Shown piece after piece: positions 18,514 through 29,355 of a stretch of 64,000 nucleotides of DNA; the first letter of the stretch is position 1, and every line of letters begins with the position of its first letter. This stretch comes from Mycobacteroides saopaulense (GTDB taxonomy: Bacteria > Actinomycetota > Actinomycetes > Mycobacteriales > Mycobacteriaceae), in the NCBI RefSeq assembly GCF_001456355.1, contig NZ_CP010271.1, positions 1,860,001-1,924,000 on the forward strand, read 5' to 3'. The notes under the pieces are model-generated. The model saw only the letters and a program-made list of their open reading frames with translations, was not told where the DNA came from and did not search any database. Made by a program: the position numbers and the translations under genes.

Positions 18514-19862
18514 TTCGACGCGCTGTTGCCCGCTCGGCGGGTGGATCGCTGCTGACCGCGCCCGCCGCGCCGCGGCGTCCGGGCCGGCCGGCCCTCGCCG
18601 GATTCGGTGTGCTTGCGCACCCGGCGTCCGGGCCGCTGCTTGGCCGCGGCGGGAGCCGAAGGCTTCTGAGCCGGAGCGGGTTTCACATAGGGTGCGACCT
18701 CGCCGACGAGGCTGGTGACCTCGGCCGAGTCTGCCGTCACCTGACGTGGAGTGGCCTTGATGGCTGCCTTGCGCAGCAGCGCGTCGACATCGCGGCGCTG
18801 TTCGGGCAGGACGAGCGTCACGACGTCACCCGTGCCGCCGGCGCGTGCCGTCCGCCCCGACCGGTGCAGGTATGCCTTGTGCTCGGCGGGCGGATCGACG
18901 TGCACGACCAGGGCAACATCGTCGACATGGACCCCACGGGCGGCGACATCGGTGGCCACCAGCACTCGGGCCTCGCCGTTGGCGAAAGCGGCCAGATTAC
19001 GGTCGCGTGCCCCCTGGGAGAGGTTGCCGTGCAAGTCAACCGACGGAATGCCCGACTTGGTGAGCTGCTGAGCAAGGCGCTTGGCGTGATGCTTGGTGCG
19101 CATGAACAGAATTCGGCGCCCGGTGCCGGAGGCCAGGGTGTTGACGAGATCGCGCTTGGCGTCCGGCCCCGACACGGTGAACACATGGTGTGTCATCGCG
19201 GCGACGGGAGAGTCGACAGGATCAACCGAATGCTCGGCGGGGGAGTGCAGGAATCTCTTGACCAACTTGTCGACATCGTTGTCCAGGGTGGCCGAGAACA
19301 GCAGGCGCTGACCGGAACTCGGTGTCGCGGCCAGCAAGCGGGTAACAACCGGCAGGAATCCGAGATCGGCCATGTGATCGGCCTCGTCCAGGACGCTGAT
19401 GTCCACGCCGTCCAGCGTCAGCTGACGCTGCTTGAGCAGATCCTCCAGGCGGCCGGGGCACGCCACCACGATGTCCACACCGGCCTTGAGTGCCTGGACC
19501 TGTCGGTGCTGCGACACCCCACCGAAGATGGTGGTGACCTTCATCCGGTAGGCGGAGGCCAATGGTTCTATGACGGCGCTGATCTGGGTGGCCAGCTCGC
19601 GGGTAGGGGCCAGCACGAGTGCGCGTGGGCGGCCCGGCACCCGAACGCCCTCGGCGACACGAGCGACCACGGGGATGGAGAAGGCGAGGGTCTTTCCGCT
19701 ACCGGTCTTGCCGCGCGCCAGGACATCGCGACCGGCGAGGGTGTCGGGCAGGGTGGCGGCCTGAATGGGGAAAGGTGCCTCGATACCGCCTTGCGTCAGG
19801 ACATCGACGAGGGCCTCGGACACGCCGAGTGATGCGAATGTGGTTGTGGATGTTGAAGACAC
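18510..19862 (-). CDS. DEAD-box RNA helicase (RhlE type)
   Basis: ATP-dependent RNA helicase (450 residues). In order: Q motif region FASLGVSEALVDVLTQGGIEAPFPIQAATLP, Walker A ARGKTGSGKT, PTRELA, DEAD box in VLDEADHM, SAT in LFSATLD, and the second RecA domain ending in HRSGRTARAGG. The C-terminal tail (last 50 residues) is rich in Arg, Lys and Gly and probably binds RNA. Such helicases act in ribosome assembly or RNA decay. GTG 19862 gives the short N-terminus before TTTFASLG; AAAGG is 12 bases upstream. The long 5' region (to 20126) has no other gene. Confidence 0.92.
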   Translation of the reverse strand: MSSTSTTTFASLGVSEALVDVLTQGGIEAPFPIQAATLPDTLAGRDVLARGKTGSGKTLAFSIPVVARVAEGVRVPGRPRALVLAPTRELATQISAVIEPLASAYRMKVTTIFGGVSQHRQVQALKAGVDIVVACPGRLEDLLKQRQLTLDGVDISVLDEADHMADLGFLPVVTRLLAATPSSGQRLLFSATLDNDVDKLVKRFLHSPAEHSVDPVDSPVAAMTHHVFTVSGPDAKRDLVNTLASGTGRRILFMRTKHHAKRLAQQLTKSGIPSVDLHGNLSQGARDRNLAAFANGEARVLVATDVAARGVHVDDVALVVHVDPPAEHKAYLHRSGRTARAGGTGDVVTLVLPEQRRDVDALLRKAAIKATPRQVTADSAEVTSLVGEVAPYVKPAPAQKPSAPAAAKQRPGRRVRKHTESGEGRPARTPRRGGRGQQRSTRRAGNSASN

Positions 19863-19967
19863 AGCAGTAATACGCCTTTCGAGGCTTGGATAGATGGCGA
19901 GATTGCCGACGGGCAAAATCGATCGCCGTGAGAAAAGCCTGAAATCAGCGGGGCTGACGAAGAATGA

Positions 19968-21559
<1,592 letters not shown>

Positions 21560-21675
21560 GATCCAGGTGACTCCCATTCGGCGTATCGGCTCAGTCATTC
21601 GGTCAAGTGTGGTGACGATATCGGCGAGTGAGGTTATGGAGATCGTCCAACCCTCCTTGCGCTCCTTGCGTACGT

Positions 21676-22209
21676 CTACCTTCCAGACTTACCGGATGCC
21701 GCTTGAATCAGCGAAATGGCCGAGGCCTTGCTGATCTTCCAGCCGTCCTGGTTCACGAAGTTGATCTTCGTCGTGTAGGCCTGGGTCTTGGGTCCGGTGA
21801 TGGTGACCGCAGCCGCTGCGGTGCCCGGCGCGGTGGACTTGATGTCGGACACCGTGAAAGCGAGGGGCAGGAAACCGTCACGGTTGGCGTTCTTGAAGGC
21901 ACGGTCGGCGTAGATGGCCTCCCCGGCACCGATGCCGCCCTCGACCAGACCGCCCTTGGCAAGGGCCGACACGCCCGGATCGGCGAGCGAATACAGCAAA
22001 CCGCTCAGTTCGTCGGAGCTGGGTGCCGCGTCGGCCGGCTCGGAGGGCACATCCCCAGGGACATCCCAGGAGGCCGGGACGATGCCGGAGGCCGTCACTG
22101 TCGTTGCTGTCGGACCAGGAGAGCTGGCTGTCGGCATGGCCGAGCCAACCGCTGCCGCCGCGAGTAAACCCAGCATGGCGACCCCTGACACACCGGTTCG
22201 TGAGCTCAC
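21676..22209 (-). CDS. MTB12-family secreted antigen
   Basis: Exported protein of 177 residues with an N-terminal signal sequence (VAMLGLLAAAAVGSAMPTASS) lacking a lipobox, a Ser/Pro/Ala linker and an MTB12-like domain (ELSGLLYSLADPGVSALAKGG ... INFVNQDGWKISKASAISLIQAASG). It is a paralogue of the lipoprotein gene immediately downstream: both have the pattern L-x-x-L-x-D-P and a C-terminal DGWKISKxxA/TS-type motif. The GTG at 22209 follows AAAGGA at ideal distance. The family is abundant in mycobacterial culture filtrate but of unknown function. Confidence 0.82.
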   Translation of the reverse strand: MSSRTGVSGVAMLGLLAAAAVGSAMPTASSPGPTATTVTASGIVPASWDVPGDVPSEPADAAPSSDELSGLLYSLADPGVSALAKGGLVEGGIGAGEAIYADRAFKNANRDGFLPLAFTVSDIKSTAPGTAAAAVTITGPKTQAYTTKINFVNQDGWKISKASAISLIQAASGKSGR

Positions 22210-22354
22210 GGTTGTCCTTTCGATCGACCTGAATGTGACGAACGCTAACAGCGTAGACGTCACAGCCAACGGGTAGACCCCGCACGGGCGGCCAATCGCC
22301 GGTAGCGTTGAAGCATCCACCGCACCAATTCTCGGTGTGGGAAAGGAGGACATC

Positions 22355-24163
22355 ATGAGTGAGTCGGAGCGTTCTGAGGCGTTCGGCACACCGGATGCCG
22401 CCGAAGTGGAGCGGCTACGCCGAGAGATTGCGGCACTTCGCGAACAGCTGGAAGACGGCGCGGCACGCGGGTCCGGTGATACCGGTCGGCTGCGCGACCT
22501 GAACCAGCTCGAGGCCCGTATCGACTCCCTGAACGCGCGGAACGCCAAGCTGATGGACACCCTCAAAGAGGCCCGTCAGCAGCTCCTGGCGCTACGCGAG
22601 GAGGTCGACCGGCTGGGACAGCCGCCGAGCGGTTACGGCGTGCTGCTGGCCGTCCAGTCCGACGAGACGGTGGACGTGTTCACCTCGGGCCGCAAGATGC
22701 GGGTGACCTGCTCGCCCAACATCGAGACCAGCGAGTTGCGCCGGGGGCAGACGGTTCGCCTCAACGAGGCGCTCACCGTGGTCGAGGCGGGCAACTTCGA
22801 ATCCGTCGGTGAGATCAGCACCCTGCGCGAGGTGCTGGACGACGGGCACCGGGCACTCGTGGTGGGGCATGCCGACGAGGAACGCATCGTCTGGCTGGCC
22901 GATCCGCTGACCTCTCCTGACCTTTCCGATGTCTCCGAGGACGCTGATGGTGCGGATCTCAAGCCCCGGAAACTGCGGCCCGGTGATTCGTTGCTGGTCG
23001 ACACCAAGGCAGGGTATGCCTTCGAGCGCATCCCCAAGGCCGAGGTCGAGGACCTGGTGCTCGAAGAGGTGCCGGACGTCAGCTACAGCGACATCGGTGG
23101 TTTGGCGCGGCAGATCGAGCAGATCCGCGACGCCGTCGAGCTGCCCTTCCTGCACAAGGATCTGTACCAGGAATACTCGTTGCGTCCGCCCAAGGGCGTG
23201 CTGTTGTACGGCCCGCCCGGATGCGGAAAGACGCTCATCGCCAAGGCCGTTGCCAACTCGCTCGCCAAGAAGATGGCCGAGCTGCGGGGCGACGACTCAC
23301 GCGAGGCGAAGTCCTACTTCCTGAACATCAAGGGCCCGGAGCTGCTCAACAAGTTCGTCGGCGAGACCGAGCGACACATCCGCTTGATCTTCCAGCGGGC
23401 CCGTGAGAAGGCCTCAGACGGCACGCCGGTCATCGTGTTCTTCGACGAGATGGACTCGATCTTCCGCACGCGCGGCACCGGCGTCAGCTCGGACGTGGAG
23501 ACCACGGTGGTGCCGCAGCTGCTCTCGGAGATCGACGGTGTCGAAGGCCTGGAGAACGTCATCGTCATCGGTGCCTCCAACCGTGAGGACATGATCGATC
23601 CGGCGATCCTGCGGCCGGGCCGCCTGGACGTCAAGATCAAGATCGAGCGGCCGGATGCCGAATCGGCGCAGGACATCTTCTCCAAGTACCTGACCGAGAA
23701 GCTGCCGGTGCACTCGGAGGATCTGGCCGAGTTCGGCGGCGACCGCGGATTGACCATCAAGGCAATGATCGAGAAGGTCGTCGACCGGATGTATGCCGAG
23801 ATCGACGACAACCGGTTCCTGGAAGTCACCTACGCCAACGGCGACAAGGAAGTCATGTACTTCAAGGACTTCAACTCCGGTGCCATGATCCAGAACGTCG
23901 TGGACCGTGCGAAGAAGAACGCCATCAAGTCGGTGCTGGAAACCGGCCAGCGGGGTCTGCGGATCCAGCACTTGCTCGACTCGATCGTCGACGAGTTCGC
24001 TGAGAACGAAGACCTGCCCAACACCACCAATCCGGATGACTGGGCACGGATCTCGGGCAAGAAGGGCGAGCGGATCGTCTACATACGCACCCTGGTCACC
24101 GGCAAGAGTTCCAGCGCATCGCGTGCGATTGACACCGAATCAAGCCTGGGCCAGTACCTGTAA
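22355..24163 (+). CDS. mpa: Mycobacterial proteasome ATPase Mpa (ARC)
   Basis: Hexameric AAA+ unfoldase that recognises Pup-tagged proteins through its N-terminal coiled coil and feeds them into the 20S proteasome. The 602-residue protein shows the coiled coil (about residues 15-85), the interdomain OB folds, Walker A GPPGCGKT (286-293), Walker [11 protein letters not shown] (D364, E365), and the C-terminal GQYL whose penultimate Tyr docks on the proteasome. ATG 22355 is selected for the AAAGGAGG ribosome site and the [11 protein letters not shown]-terminus; an in-frame GTG 6 codons upstream is less likely. A -10-like TAGCGT lies at 22302-22307. A strong terminator follows. Confidence 0.97.
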   Translation: MSESERSEAFGTPDAAEVERLRREIAALREQLEDGAARGSGDTGRLRDLNQLEARIDSLNARNAKLMDTLKEARQQLLALREEVDRLGQPPSGYGVLLAVQSDETVDVFTSGRKMRVTCSPNIETSELRRGQTVRLNEALTVVEAGNFESVGEISTLREVLDDGHRALVVGHADEERIVWLADPLTSPDLSDVSEDADGADLKPRKLRPGDSLLVDTKAGYAFERIPKAEVEDLVLEEVPDVSYSDIGGLARQIEQIRDAVELPFLHKDLYQEYSLRPPKGVLLYGPPGCGKTLIAKAVANSLAKKMAELRGDDSREAKSYFLNIKGPELLNKFVGETERHIRLIFQRAREKASDGTPVIVFFDEMDSIFRTRGTGVSSDVETTVVPQLLSEIDGVEGLENVIVIGASNREDMIDPAILRPGRLDVKIKIERPDAESAQDIFSKYLTEKLPVHSEDLAEFGGDRGLTIKAMIEKVVDRMYAEIDDNRFLEVTYANGDKEVMYFKDFNSGAMIQNVVDRAKKNAIKSVLETGQRGLRIQHLLDSIVDEFAENEDLPNTTNPDDWARISGKKGERIVYIRTLVTGKSSSASRAIDTESSLGQYL

Positions 24164-24174
24164 GTACCTTCTCT

Positions 24175-24219
24175 ATCGCCGGGTGTGGGCCTTCATTGCT
24201 CACGCCCGGCGATTTTTTT
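24175..24219 (+). terminator. Intrinsic terminator after mpa
   Basis: ATCGCCGGG (24175-24183) pairs with CCCGGCGAT (24205-24213), extended inwards by GTG/CAC, and is followed by seven T residues (24213-24219). It is a textbook Rho-independent terminator, uncommon in mycobacteria, and closes the mpa transcript before the convergent membrane protein gene. Confidence 0.88.
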
Positions 24220-24306
24220 CACCCAGCGCATACCAGGTGCAGGGATATCGCTCCAATGGCCTGCATCCGGTATGCGTTCGGCGAGGATCCTGGCGTGGCG
24301 GATGCG

Positions 24307-25455
24307 TTAGACGCGTGAGGCCACCAGATAGGCGTCACGCCCGGCCAGGCTCACCGCGACATCGGCGATCAACGGTTCGAAGAACCGGCTGCGGTACTGA
24401 GGGTCCACGCTGCTGTTGACCGTGAAATACAGCCCTGAAAGCACTGCGACCAGCAGTGCCATGTGAATGAGGGTCTGTGGCAATCCGATTCGGATGCCGA
24501 ACCATGTTCCCGCGCAGGGCGGCACGGCCCCGGAGGGGCAGACGGCTTCGCTGGACCACAATGCCATCACATCGTGGGGCACCGCCACGATGCCGAGCAG
24601 CATGAAGAAGGCGAACACCCCGGTGGTGAAGAAGACGACCTGAATCGCCTGCGAAACAACCATGACCAGCAGCACATTCAGGCGTTCCGGCCACCGCAAC
24701 GCGGGCCTGGGTGCGTCGCCGTCGATGAGATCGGCCAGCGGAGTCCCCGCGAGCAGCGCCGCGCTCGCGTGCTGTTCGGCACGGTTGTCCCGGAGGCTGG
24801 CCAGCTCGTCGCGCACGGTCACCGCCATGAAGGCCACGGCCGTGAGCGCCAGGAAACCGATTGTCTGCCACAACCTTTCCCTGGTCATGCGGGCCGACAG
24901 CTGCCAGAGTTCGCCGGTGAAGAACACCACGACGGTCAACATCAGCAACGGCAGCGCGCGTGACATCAGTGTGCCGAGCGCCCCGAATTGTGTTGAGGCG
25001 TATCGCAGCGCCCACAGGCCGATGGATCCGGCGCCCAGGTAGGTCAGCCAGATCAACACCAGTGCGGCAAGCAGGAACGCGGGCATCGTGGCGGCGGCCG
25101 CGGTCCACGATCCGGTGTCGGCCAGGGGAAGCATGATCACGAAGATCGCGATGACGAGCCAGGACAGGATGCGGCGCACCGTGTCGCCCCGGACGGTGCC
25201 GAGACGTTGCAGTGCCGTCAGCACCAACGGCTGCGCCGCCAACAGCAGCGCGAGCACGATCAGCACGACCATCAACACGATCGACCGGGTGTCGTTGTCG
25301 GTGGAGACCAACTCATACAGCGACACGCCCGCGCCGGCCACCCCGATCATGGGTGCGGCGCGGTCCAACAATTCGCGGGAACGCACACGGCGGTCCAGAA
25401 CGACGGGCAGCCCCCGGCTCAGGAACCACTCATGAACCTCCTCAAGATTGCGCAC
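24307..25455 (-). CDS. Conserved integral membrane protein (Rv2113-like by position)
   Basis: The 382-residue protein has a short N-terminal cytosolic part (RNLEEVHEWFLSRGLPVVLDRR) and about nine hydrophobic helices, including VLMVVLIVLALLLAAQPLVL and LLMLTVVVFFTGELWQL, with a short cysteine-bearing loop (VCPSGAVPPCAG) near residue 320 that could form an extracytoplasmic disulphide. No enzyme motif is recognised. Size, topology and its position opposite mpa suggest the counterpart of Rv2113, an uncharacterised membrane protein. The GTG start lies close to and divergent from sigL. Function unknown. Confidence 0.75.
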   Translation of the reverse strand: MRNLEEVHEWFLSRGLPVVLDRRVRSRELLDRAAPMIGVAGAGVSLYELVSTDNDTRSIVLMVVLIVLALLLAAQPLVLTALQRLGTVRGDTVRRILSWLVIAIFVIMLPLADTGSWTAAAATMPAFLLAALVLIWLTYLGAGSIGLWALRYASTQFGALGTLMSRALPLLMLTVVVFFTGELWQLSARMTRERLWQTIGFLALTAVAFMAVTVRDELASLRDNRAEQHASAALLAGTPLADLIDGDAPRPALRWPERLNVLLVMVVSQAIQVVFFTTGVFAFFMLLGIVAVPHDVMALWSSEAVCPSGAVPPCAGTWFGIRIGLPQTLIHMALLVAVLSGLYFTVNSSVDPQYRSRFFEPLIADVAVSLAGRDAYLVASRV

Positions 25456-25502
25456 CCGATCATGATGACAAGCCTGTCGGAGGTGGCAAAACAGGCGTAC
25501 GT

Positions 25503-25530
25503 TGAACCGATCGGGCGGTCGGATCGTGTA
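25503..25530 (+). promoter_or_regulatory. SigL-type promoter of sigL
   Basis: -35 TGAACC (25503-25508), 16-bp spacer, -10 CGTGTA (25525-25530). This agrees with the SigL consensus recalled for M. tuberculosis (TGAACC...CGTGTR) and predicts autoregulation. An identical element lies before the TPP operon at 26954-26981. Confidence 0.75.
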
Positions 25531-25547
25531 ACCGTCGGAGGTGTTTC

Positions 25548-26087
25548 ATGGCGGATGGGCAGGCGAGGCCTGATGCGCTTCGCGTAAACGGCTCATCAGG
25601 GCTTATGCGGGCCTTTTACGACGAGTACGCGGGCCCGCTGCATCGTTATGTCATGCATCTGACCCATGACTCGGCGCTGGCGGAGGACATCGTGCAGGAG
25701 GTGCTGTTGCGGGCCTGGCGGCATCCGACGCTGGTCAACCAGACCGAAGGGTCCGCCCGCGCGTGGCTGTTCACCGTCGCCCACAATCTGGTTCGCGACA
25801 ACGCACGTAGCTCGCGATTTCGCAGCGAAATAGCCACCGCCGAAACGCCCGAGTTTGCCTCCCCGGATCAGGTCGATGCCACGTTGGATGCGTGGCTGGT
25901 CGCCGAGGCGCTGCGCTCACTGTCCACCGATCATCGGGCAGTCATCCTGCGCGCCTACTACCGCGGGAGTTCGGTCGCCGACATATCCGCTGAGCTGGGG
26001 GTGCCCGAGGGTACCGTCAAGTCACGCCTTCACTACGGTGTGCGCGCACTTCGGTTGTCGCTGCAGGAAATGGGGGTCACGCGATGA
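25548..26087 (+). CDS. sigL: ECF RNA polymerase sigma factor SigL
   Basis: Extracytoplasmic-function sigma factor (179 residues). Region 2 runs FYDEYAGPLHRYVMHLTHDSALAEDIVQEVLLRAWRHP, with RAWLFTVAHNLVRDNARSSRF after it; region 4 is LRSLSTDHRAVILRAYYRGSSVADISAELGVPEGTVKSRLHYGVRALR. The C-terminal sequence and adjacent HCC-type anti-sigma gene match M. tuberculosis SigL/RslA, which respond to redox and control cell-envelope and polyketide genes. The ATG has GGAGG upstream. Its stop overlaps the rslA ATG by 4 bases. In M. tuberculosis sigL lies elsewhere, so its presence in the mpa-dop interval is notable. Confidence 0.9.
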   Translation: MADGQARPDALRVNGSSGLMRAFYDEYAGPLHRYVMHLTHDSALAEDIVQEVLLRAWRHPTLVNQTEGSARAWLFTVAHNLVRDNARSSRFRSEIATAETPEFASPDQVDATLDAWLVAEALRSLSTDHRAVILRAYYRGSSVADISAELGVPEGTVKSRLHYGVRALRLSLQEMGVTR

Positions 26088-26830
26088 CTGTCGAACATGT
26101 TTATGCCGATTGGGACGCCGCCTATGTGCTGGGCGCGTTGTCGTCGACCGAACGGCGTGAATACGAACAACACCTGGTCGACTGCGTGAGCTGCCAGCGC
26201 GCGCTGTCCGAGGTGACCGCGATGCCCGGGCTGCTGTCCAAGGTAGACCGCGACTACGCCGAGAAGATGGAACTCGAGGACCCGCCGGCACTGGCCAAGC
26301 CTGCCACCAGCTGCCCGGTGCAGGCGTTGTGGCCCAAGCTGCAGGCGCGCTGGCGCCGGCAGAGCGCGGTGCGCCGGCTCGCGTATGTGGGTGCGGTCGC
26401 GGTGGCCGCCGCCGTCGCATTGACGGTTTCACTGGTACCGCCGCCGTGGTATCACCGGCCCGCGCCGATGAACGTGGCGGCGGGTTCGCTGCCCTCGGGT
26501 GAACATTGGCAGCCGATGCGTCAGGTGACACCCTCGCCGATGAGTGCGCAGGTGGCACTCGTTCGCGACGGTGCCGGCACCCGTATCGAGATGTGGTGCA
26601 GTTATCCGGCGTACGGAGACGACACCGATGACTCGGCGGCGCCGTACGCGCTGCGAATCGGCACCCGCGCCGGTGGGAACATCATCGCCGGTTCGTGGAC
26701 CGCCAAACCCGGTTCGACGATGATGACGTCGACGACCGTTCCGATGGCTCAGGACCAGATCGAGAGCGTTCAGGTGATCGACAATCACGGCGACGCCACG
26801 CCGCTGGTATTCCTCGAACTACGTCGCTGA
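26084..26830 (+). CDS. rslA: Anti-sigma factor RslA
   Basis: Zinc-associated anti-sigma factor for SigL (248 residues). The N-terminal domain carries HxxxCxxC (H30, C34, C37) in AAYVLGALSSTERREYEQHLVDCVSCQRAL, the redox-sensitive zinc site that releases the sigma factor on oxidation. One membrane helix (about 105-125, GAVAVAAAVALTVSLV) separates it from an extracytoplasmic domain with two further Cys candidates (C85 region, C178). The ATGA overlap with sigL ensures coupled synthesis. About 160 AT-richer bases then lead to the SigL-type promoter of the TPP operon. Confidence 0.88.
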   Translation: MTVEHVYADWDAAYVLGALSSTERREYEQHLVDCVSCQRALSEVTAMPGLLSKVDRDYAEKMELEDPPALAKPATSCPVQALWPKLQARWRRQSAVRRLAYVGAVAVAAAVALTVSLVPPPWYHRPAPMNVAAGSLPSGEHWQPMRQVTPSPMSAQVALVRDGAGTRIEMWCSYPAYGDDTDDSAAPYALRIGTRAGGNIIAGSWTAKPGSTMMTSTTVPMAQDQIESVQVIDNHGDATPLVFLELRR

Positions 26831-26953
26831 GATCCTCCTCCCACACAGGGCGCGTGGGCCTTTGACATGCCCATATTGCGATTACCTGAAACCTGATTCA
26901 TGTTGTGCCATCACATGATTGAGATGACTCGATCACTTTTTCTCGTGGATTGT

Positions 26954-26990
26954 TGAACCCGTCACGTGTGACAGTCGTGTACTAGTCATG
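26954..26990 (+). promoter_or_regulatory. SigL-type leaderless promoter of the TPP operon
   Basis: -35 TGAACC (26954-26959), 16-bp spacer, -10 CGTGTA (26976-26981), exactly matching the sigL promoter. Only 6 bases separate the -10 from the ATG at 26988, so the transcript should start at or next to the start codon (leaderless). The spacer holds a small palindrome GTCAC-GT-GTGAC (26961-26972) that could be an extra operator. Confidence 0.75.
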
Positions 26991-28709
26991 ACCACGCCGA
27001 TATGTGCCGGGAACGGGAACATACGAGTGGTTGACTGGCTCGCCCTTGAGCTGCGTCGCCACGGTGTCGATTTCGTCTTCGGAGTCGACGGTGCCAACAT
27101 CGAGGACCTTTACGATGCCGTGCACTACACACCGGGTATCCAGGCGATCGTCGCCAAACACGAGTTTTCGGCGGGCACCATGGCCGACGGCTATGCGCGC
27201 GCCACCTCGCGGATGAGTGTGGTGGCCACGACCTCGGGCGGTGGCGCCGTCAATCTCGTTCCTGCGCTTGCCGAATCGTATGCAAGCCGGGTGCCGGTGC
27301 TGGCGATCGTGGGCCAGCCACCCCGTCCCTTGGAAGGCAACGGCGCGTTTCAGGATGGAAGCGGACGGGCCGGAAGCATGGACCTCCAGGCGGTCTTCCG
27401 TCCCGTCTCCGGACACTGCGCGCGCGTGGAGCGCCCCGAGGAAATCGCGGAGGCACTCGCGCATGCCCTGGCCGCTATGCGGGATGACCTGCCTGCGGTT
27501 CTCTTGATCCCCAAGGATGTTCAACAGGCGCACCTGACCGCCGTGCCGCCGCTACAGGGTCGGCCCGAACGCCGCCCGGCGGTGCCCGCGCAGCTCGCCG
27601 ACTTCGCGCAGCATCTGGCCGATACGCCCGGCCGGATCTTGGTGGTGGCGGGGCCCGAGGTGGCTCGACACGACGCCCGCGGCGAGCTGTCGGACCTCGT
27701 CGATCGTTTGGATGCCTTTGTCGCGGTATCCCCGGACGCCAAGGACGCCGTGGACGGTGAGGATCCGCGACTGCTGGGCGTCATCGGAGTCATGGGACAT
27801 CCGGCGGTGGAAAAGGTGCTACGCCACGGTGTCACGTGTGTGTGCATCGGAACCACCATGCCGGTGATGACGCGAGGGGGTGTCGACTTTTCCGAGACGC
27901 CGGTCCTGTCCATCGGTTCGGTGACGCCGCATATCGAGTCCCGTCACCTGCAGACCGAGAACCTGGCATCGACTCTGGCCCGGCTTGCCGCCGTCCTGCC
28001 CACGCGCGTGGACGCTCCTGATAGCGAAACACTCTATGCACCAGCTCATCTCGAACCTCCTGCCCATGACGGCGGCGGAGTCCGATACCACGATGGGATG
28101 CATGTTCTGGACAGGGTGATTCCCGACGACGCGGACATCTTCGTGGACGCCGGCAACACCGGAGCCGCCGCTGTGCACTATGTGGGCGCGCGGCGGCGAG
28201 GGCGCTATGTCGTCGCGCTCGGGATGGGCGGCATGGGATATGCCTTCGGCGCCGGCATCGGCTGCGCGTTCGCGCGGGGCGGCCGCACCGTGGTGATCGC
28301 GGGTGACGGCGCATTCTTCATGCATGGCATGGAGATTCATACCGCCATCGAGCACCGGCTACCGGTGACATTCGTCATCGTCAACAACAACGCACACGCC
28401 ATGTGCGTCACCCGTGAACAGCTCTACTACGGGGGAAACTACAGCTTCAACCGCTTCGCGCTCTCGCATATCGCGTCCGGCCTCGGTGCGATGTTTCCTG
28501 GTCTGATGTGCCATTCGGCCGAAACCGTGGCCGATTTCGAGGCCGCCATGCACGACGCGATGGCTCACAGCGGCCCCGCCGTGGTGGAGGTCATCTGCTC
28601 CACAGACGAGATACCACCGTTCGCCCCGTTCCTGTCATCCGAGATCGCTAAGGAGAAAACGCATGACCGACACGATTTCCGAAACCACCAAAGCCTTGCC
28701 CGCGCTTAG
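26988..28709 (+). CDS. Thiamine diphosphate-dependent enzyme (acetolactate synthase-like)
   Basis: The 573-residue protein has the three-domain ThDP decarboxylase/carboligase fold. The cofactor-activating Glu59 is in KHEFSAGTMADGYARATS; the central domain spans about residues 190-330; the ThDP/Mg motif is GDG (439-441) followed by NNN (466-468). Relatives include acetolactate synthase and benzoylformate decarboxylase; the pocket gives no clear substrate. It probably decarboxylates a 2-oxo acid and may transfer the resulting acyl anion. The start ATG sits at a SigL-type promoter without a ribosome site. Its 3' end overlaps the next gene by 47 bases, unusually long, so the last 15 residues share DNA with the following N-terminus. 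Confidence 0.85.
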   Translation: MTTPICAGNGNIRVVDWLALELRRHGVDFVFGVDGANIEDLYDAVHYTPGIQAIVAKHEFSAGTMADGYARATSRMSVVATTSGGGAVNLVPALAESYASRVPVLAIVGQPPRPLEGNGAFQDGSGRAGSMDLQAVFRPVSGHCARVERPEEIAEALAHALAAMRDDLPAVLLIPKDVQQAHLTAVPPLQGRPERRPAVPAQLADFAQHLADTPGRILVVAGPEVARHDARGELSDLVDRLDAFVAVSPDAKDAVDGEDPRLLGVIGVMGHPAVEKVLRHGVTCVCIGTTMPVMTRGGVDFSETPVLSIGSVTPHIESRHLQTENLASTLARLAAVLPTRVDAPDSETLYAPAHLEPPAHDGGGVRYHDGMHVLDRVIPDDADIFVDAGNTGAAAVHYVGARRRGRYVVALGMGGMGYAFGAGIGCAFARGGRTVVIAGDGAFFMHGMEIHTAIEHRLPVTFVIVNNNAHAMCVTREQLYYGGNYSFNRFALSHIASGLGAMFPGLMCHSAETVADFEAAMHDAMAHSGPAVVEVICSTDEIPPFAPFLSSEIAKEKTHDRHDFRNHQSLARA

Positions 28710-29355
28710 CGATATCGCCGCGGACGCCGGCACCGAGGATGCGCTTCCCGGAGTGCACCGTATCGAGACCTCACCCCGTGAGAAGGCGACGCCGATCATC
28801 ATGGACATGATGCGGTCGGTGTACCCGCACGATCAGGTGTTCGGGCCGTTCTGCACCGTTCAGGAGTATGTGGACTGCCCGCCCGATGAATTGCATCGCT
28901 ATCTGTCGGACACCCGCTGCCTGGAGGAATGGACGTACAGTCTGCGTGGCTTCGAGGAGACCGATGAGCCCGGCCTGTGGGTTGCCCACGACCGCTTGGG
29001 ATCTGACACGCTGATCTATACCCGGACAGAATCGAACGCCGAATCCGGGACCGTGGACTACCACTGTGCCTGGGATCAGGGCGATCACCTGTGGATGATC
29101 TACCTCATGCGAGTGGTCGATGCGCAAGTGGTGCTCAACAAGCCGGGCTCGGTTGTGCTGTGGACCAATTGCCATCACCCGTTCTATGACGAGAATCCCT
29201 ATCCGGAAACCGCTCCACCGCAACGTAAACCGTGGGTCGGGGACTTCTGGGACATGTTTGGTGCGGGCCACCTGTTGGAGCTGCTGAACCTGAAGGCCAT
29301 TGCTGAATATCGACACAGCCACGGGCTGCCGATTGTTCCGGAGTGGATGAAATGA
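28663..29355 (+). CDS. Putative SRPBCC/START-like protein of the TPP operon
   Basis: The 230-residue soluble protein has a disordered N-terminus and a core (about residues 55-190) with alternating strands and a long C-terminal helix: VQEYVDCPPDELHRYLSDTRCLEEWTYSLRGFE, GTVDYHCAWDQGDHLWMIYLMRVVDAQVVLNKPG. This resembles the helix-grip (SRPBCC) fold of polyketide cyclases and lipid-binding proteins, but the assignment is tentative. Tyr and Trp are frequent (Y-x-W clusters), which fits a hydrophobic ligand cavity. AAGGAGA precedes the ATG; the stop overlaps the KAS III start (ATGA). Its place between the TPP enzyme and KAS III implies work on the same intermediate. Confidence 0.5.
   Translation: MTDTISETTKALPALSDIAADAGTEDALPGVHRIETSPREKATPIIMDMMRSVYPHDQVFGPFCTVQEYVDCPPDELHRYLSDTRCLEEWTYSLRGFEETDEPGLWVAHDRLGSDTLIYTRTESNAESGTVDYHCAWDQGDHLWMIYLMRVVDAQVVLNKPGSVVLWTNCHHPFYDENPYPETAPPQRKPWVGDFWDMFGAGHLLELLNLKAIAEYRHSHGLPIVPEWMK

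Noticed and set aside
28663-29355. Naming the second operon gene as an aromatase/cyclase
   Set aside because: The helix-grip fold is only suggested by pattern; no catalytic residues of polyketide cyclases can be aligned by eye, so only an SRPBCC-like label is kept.
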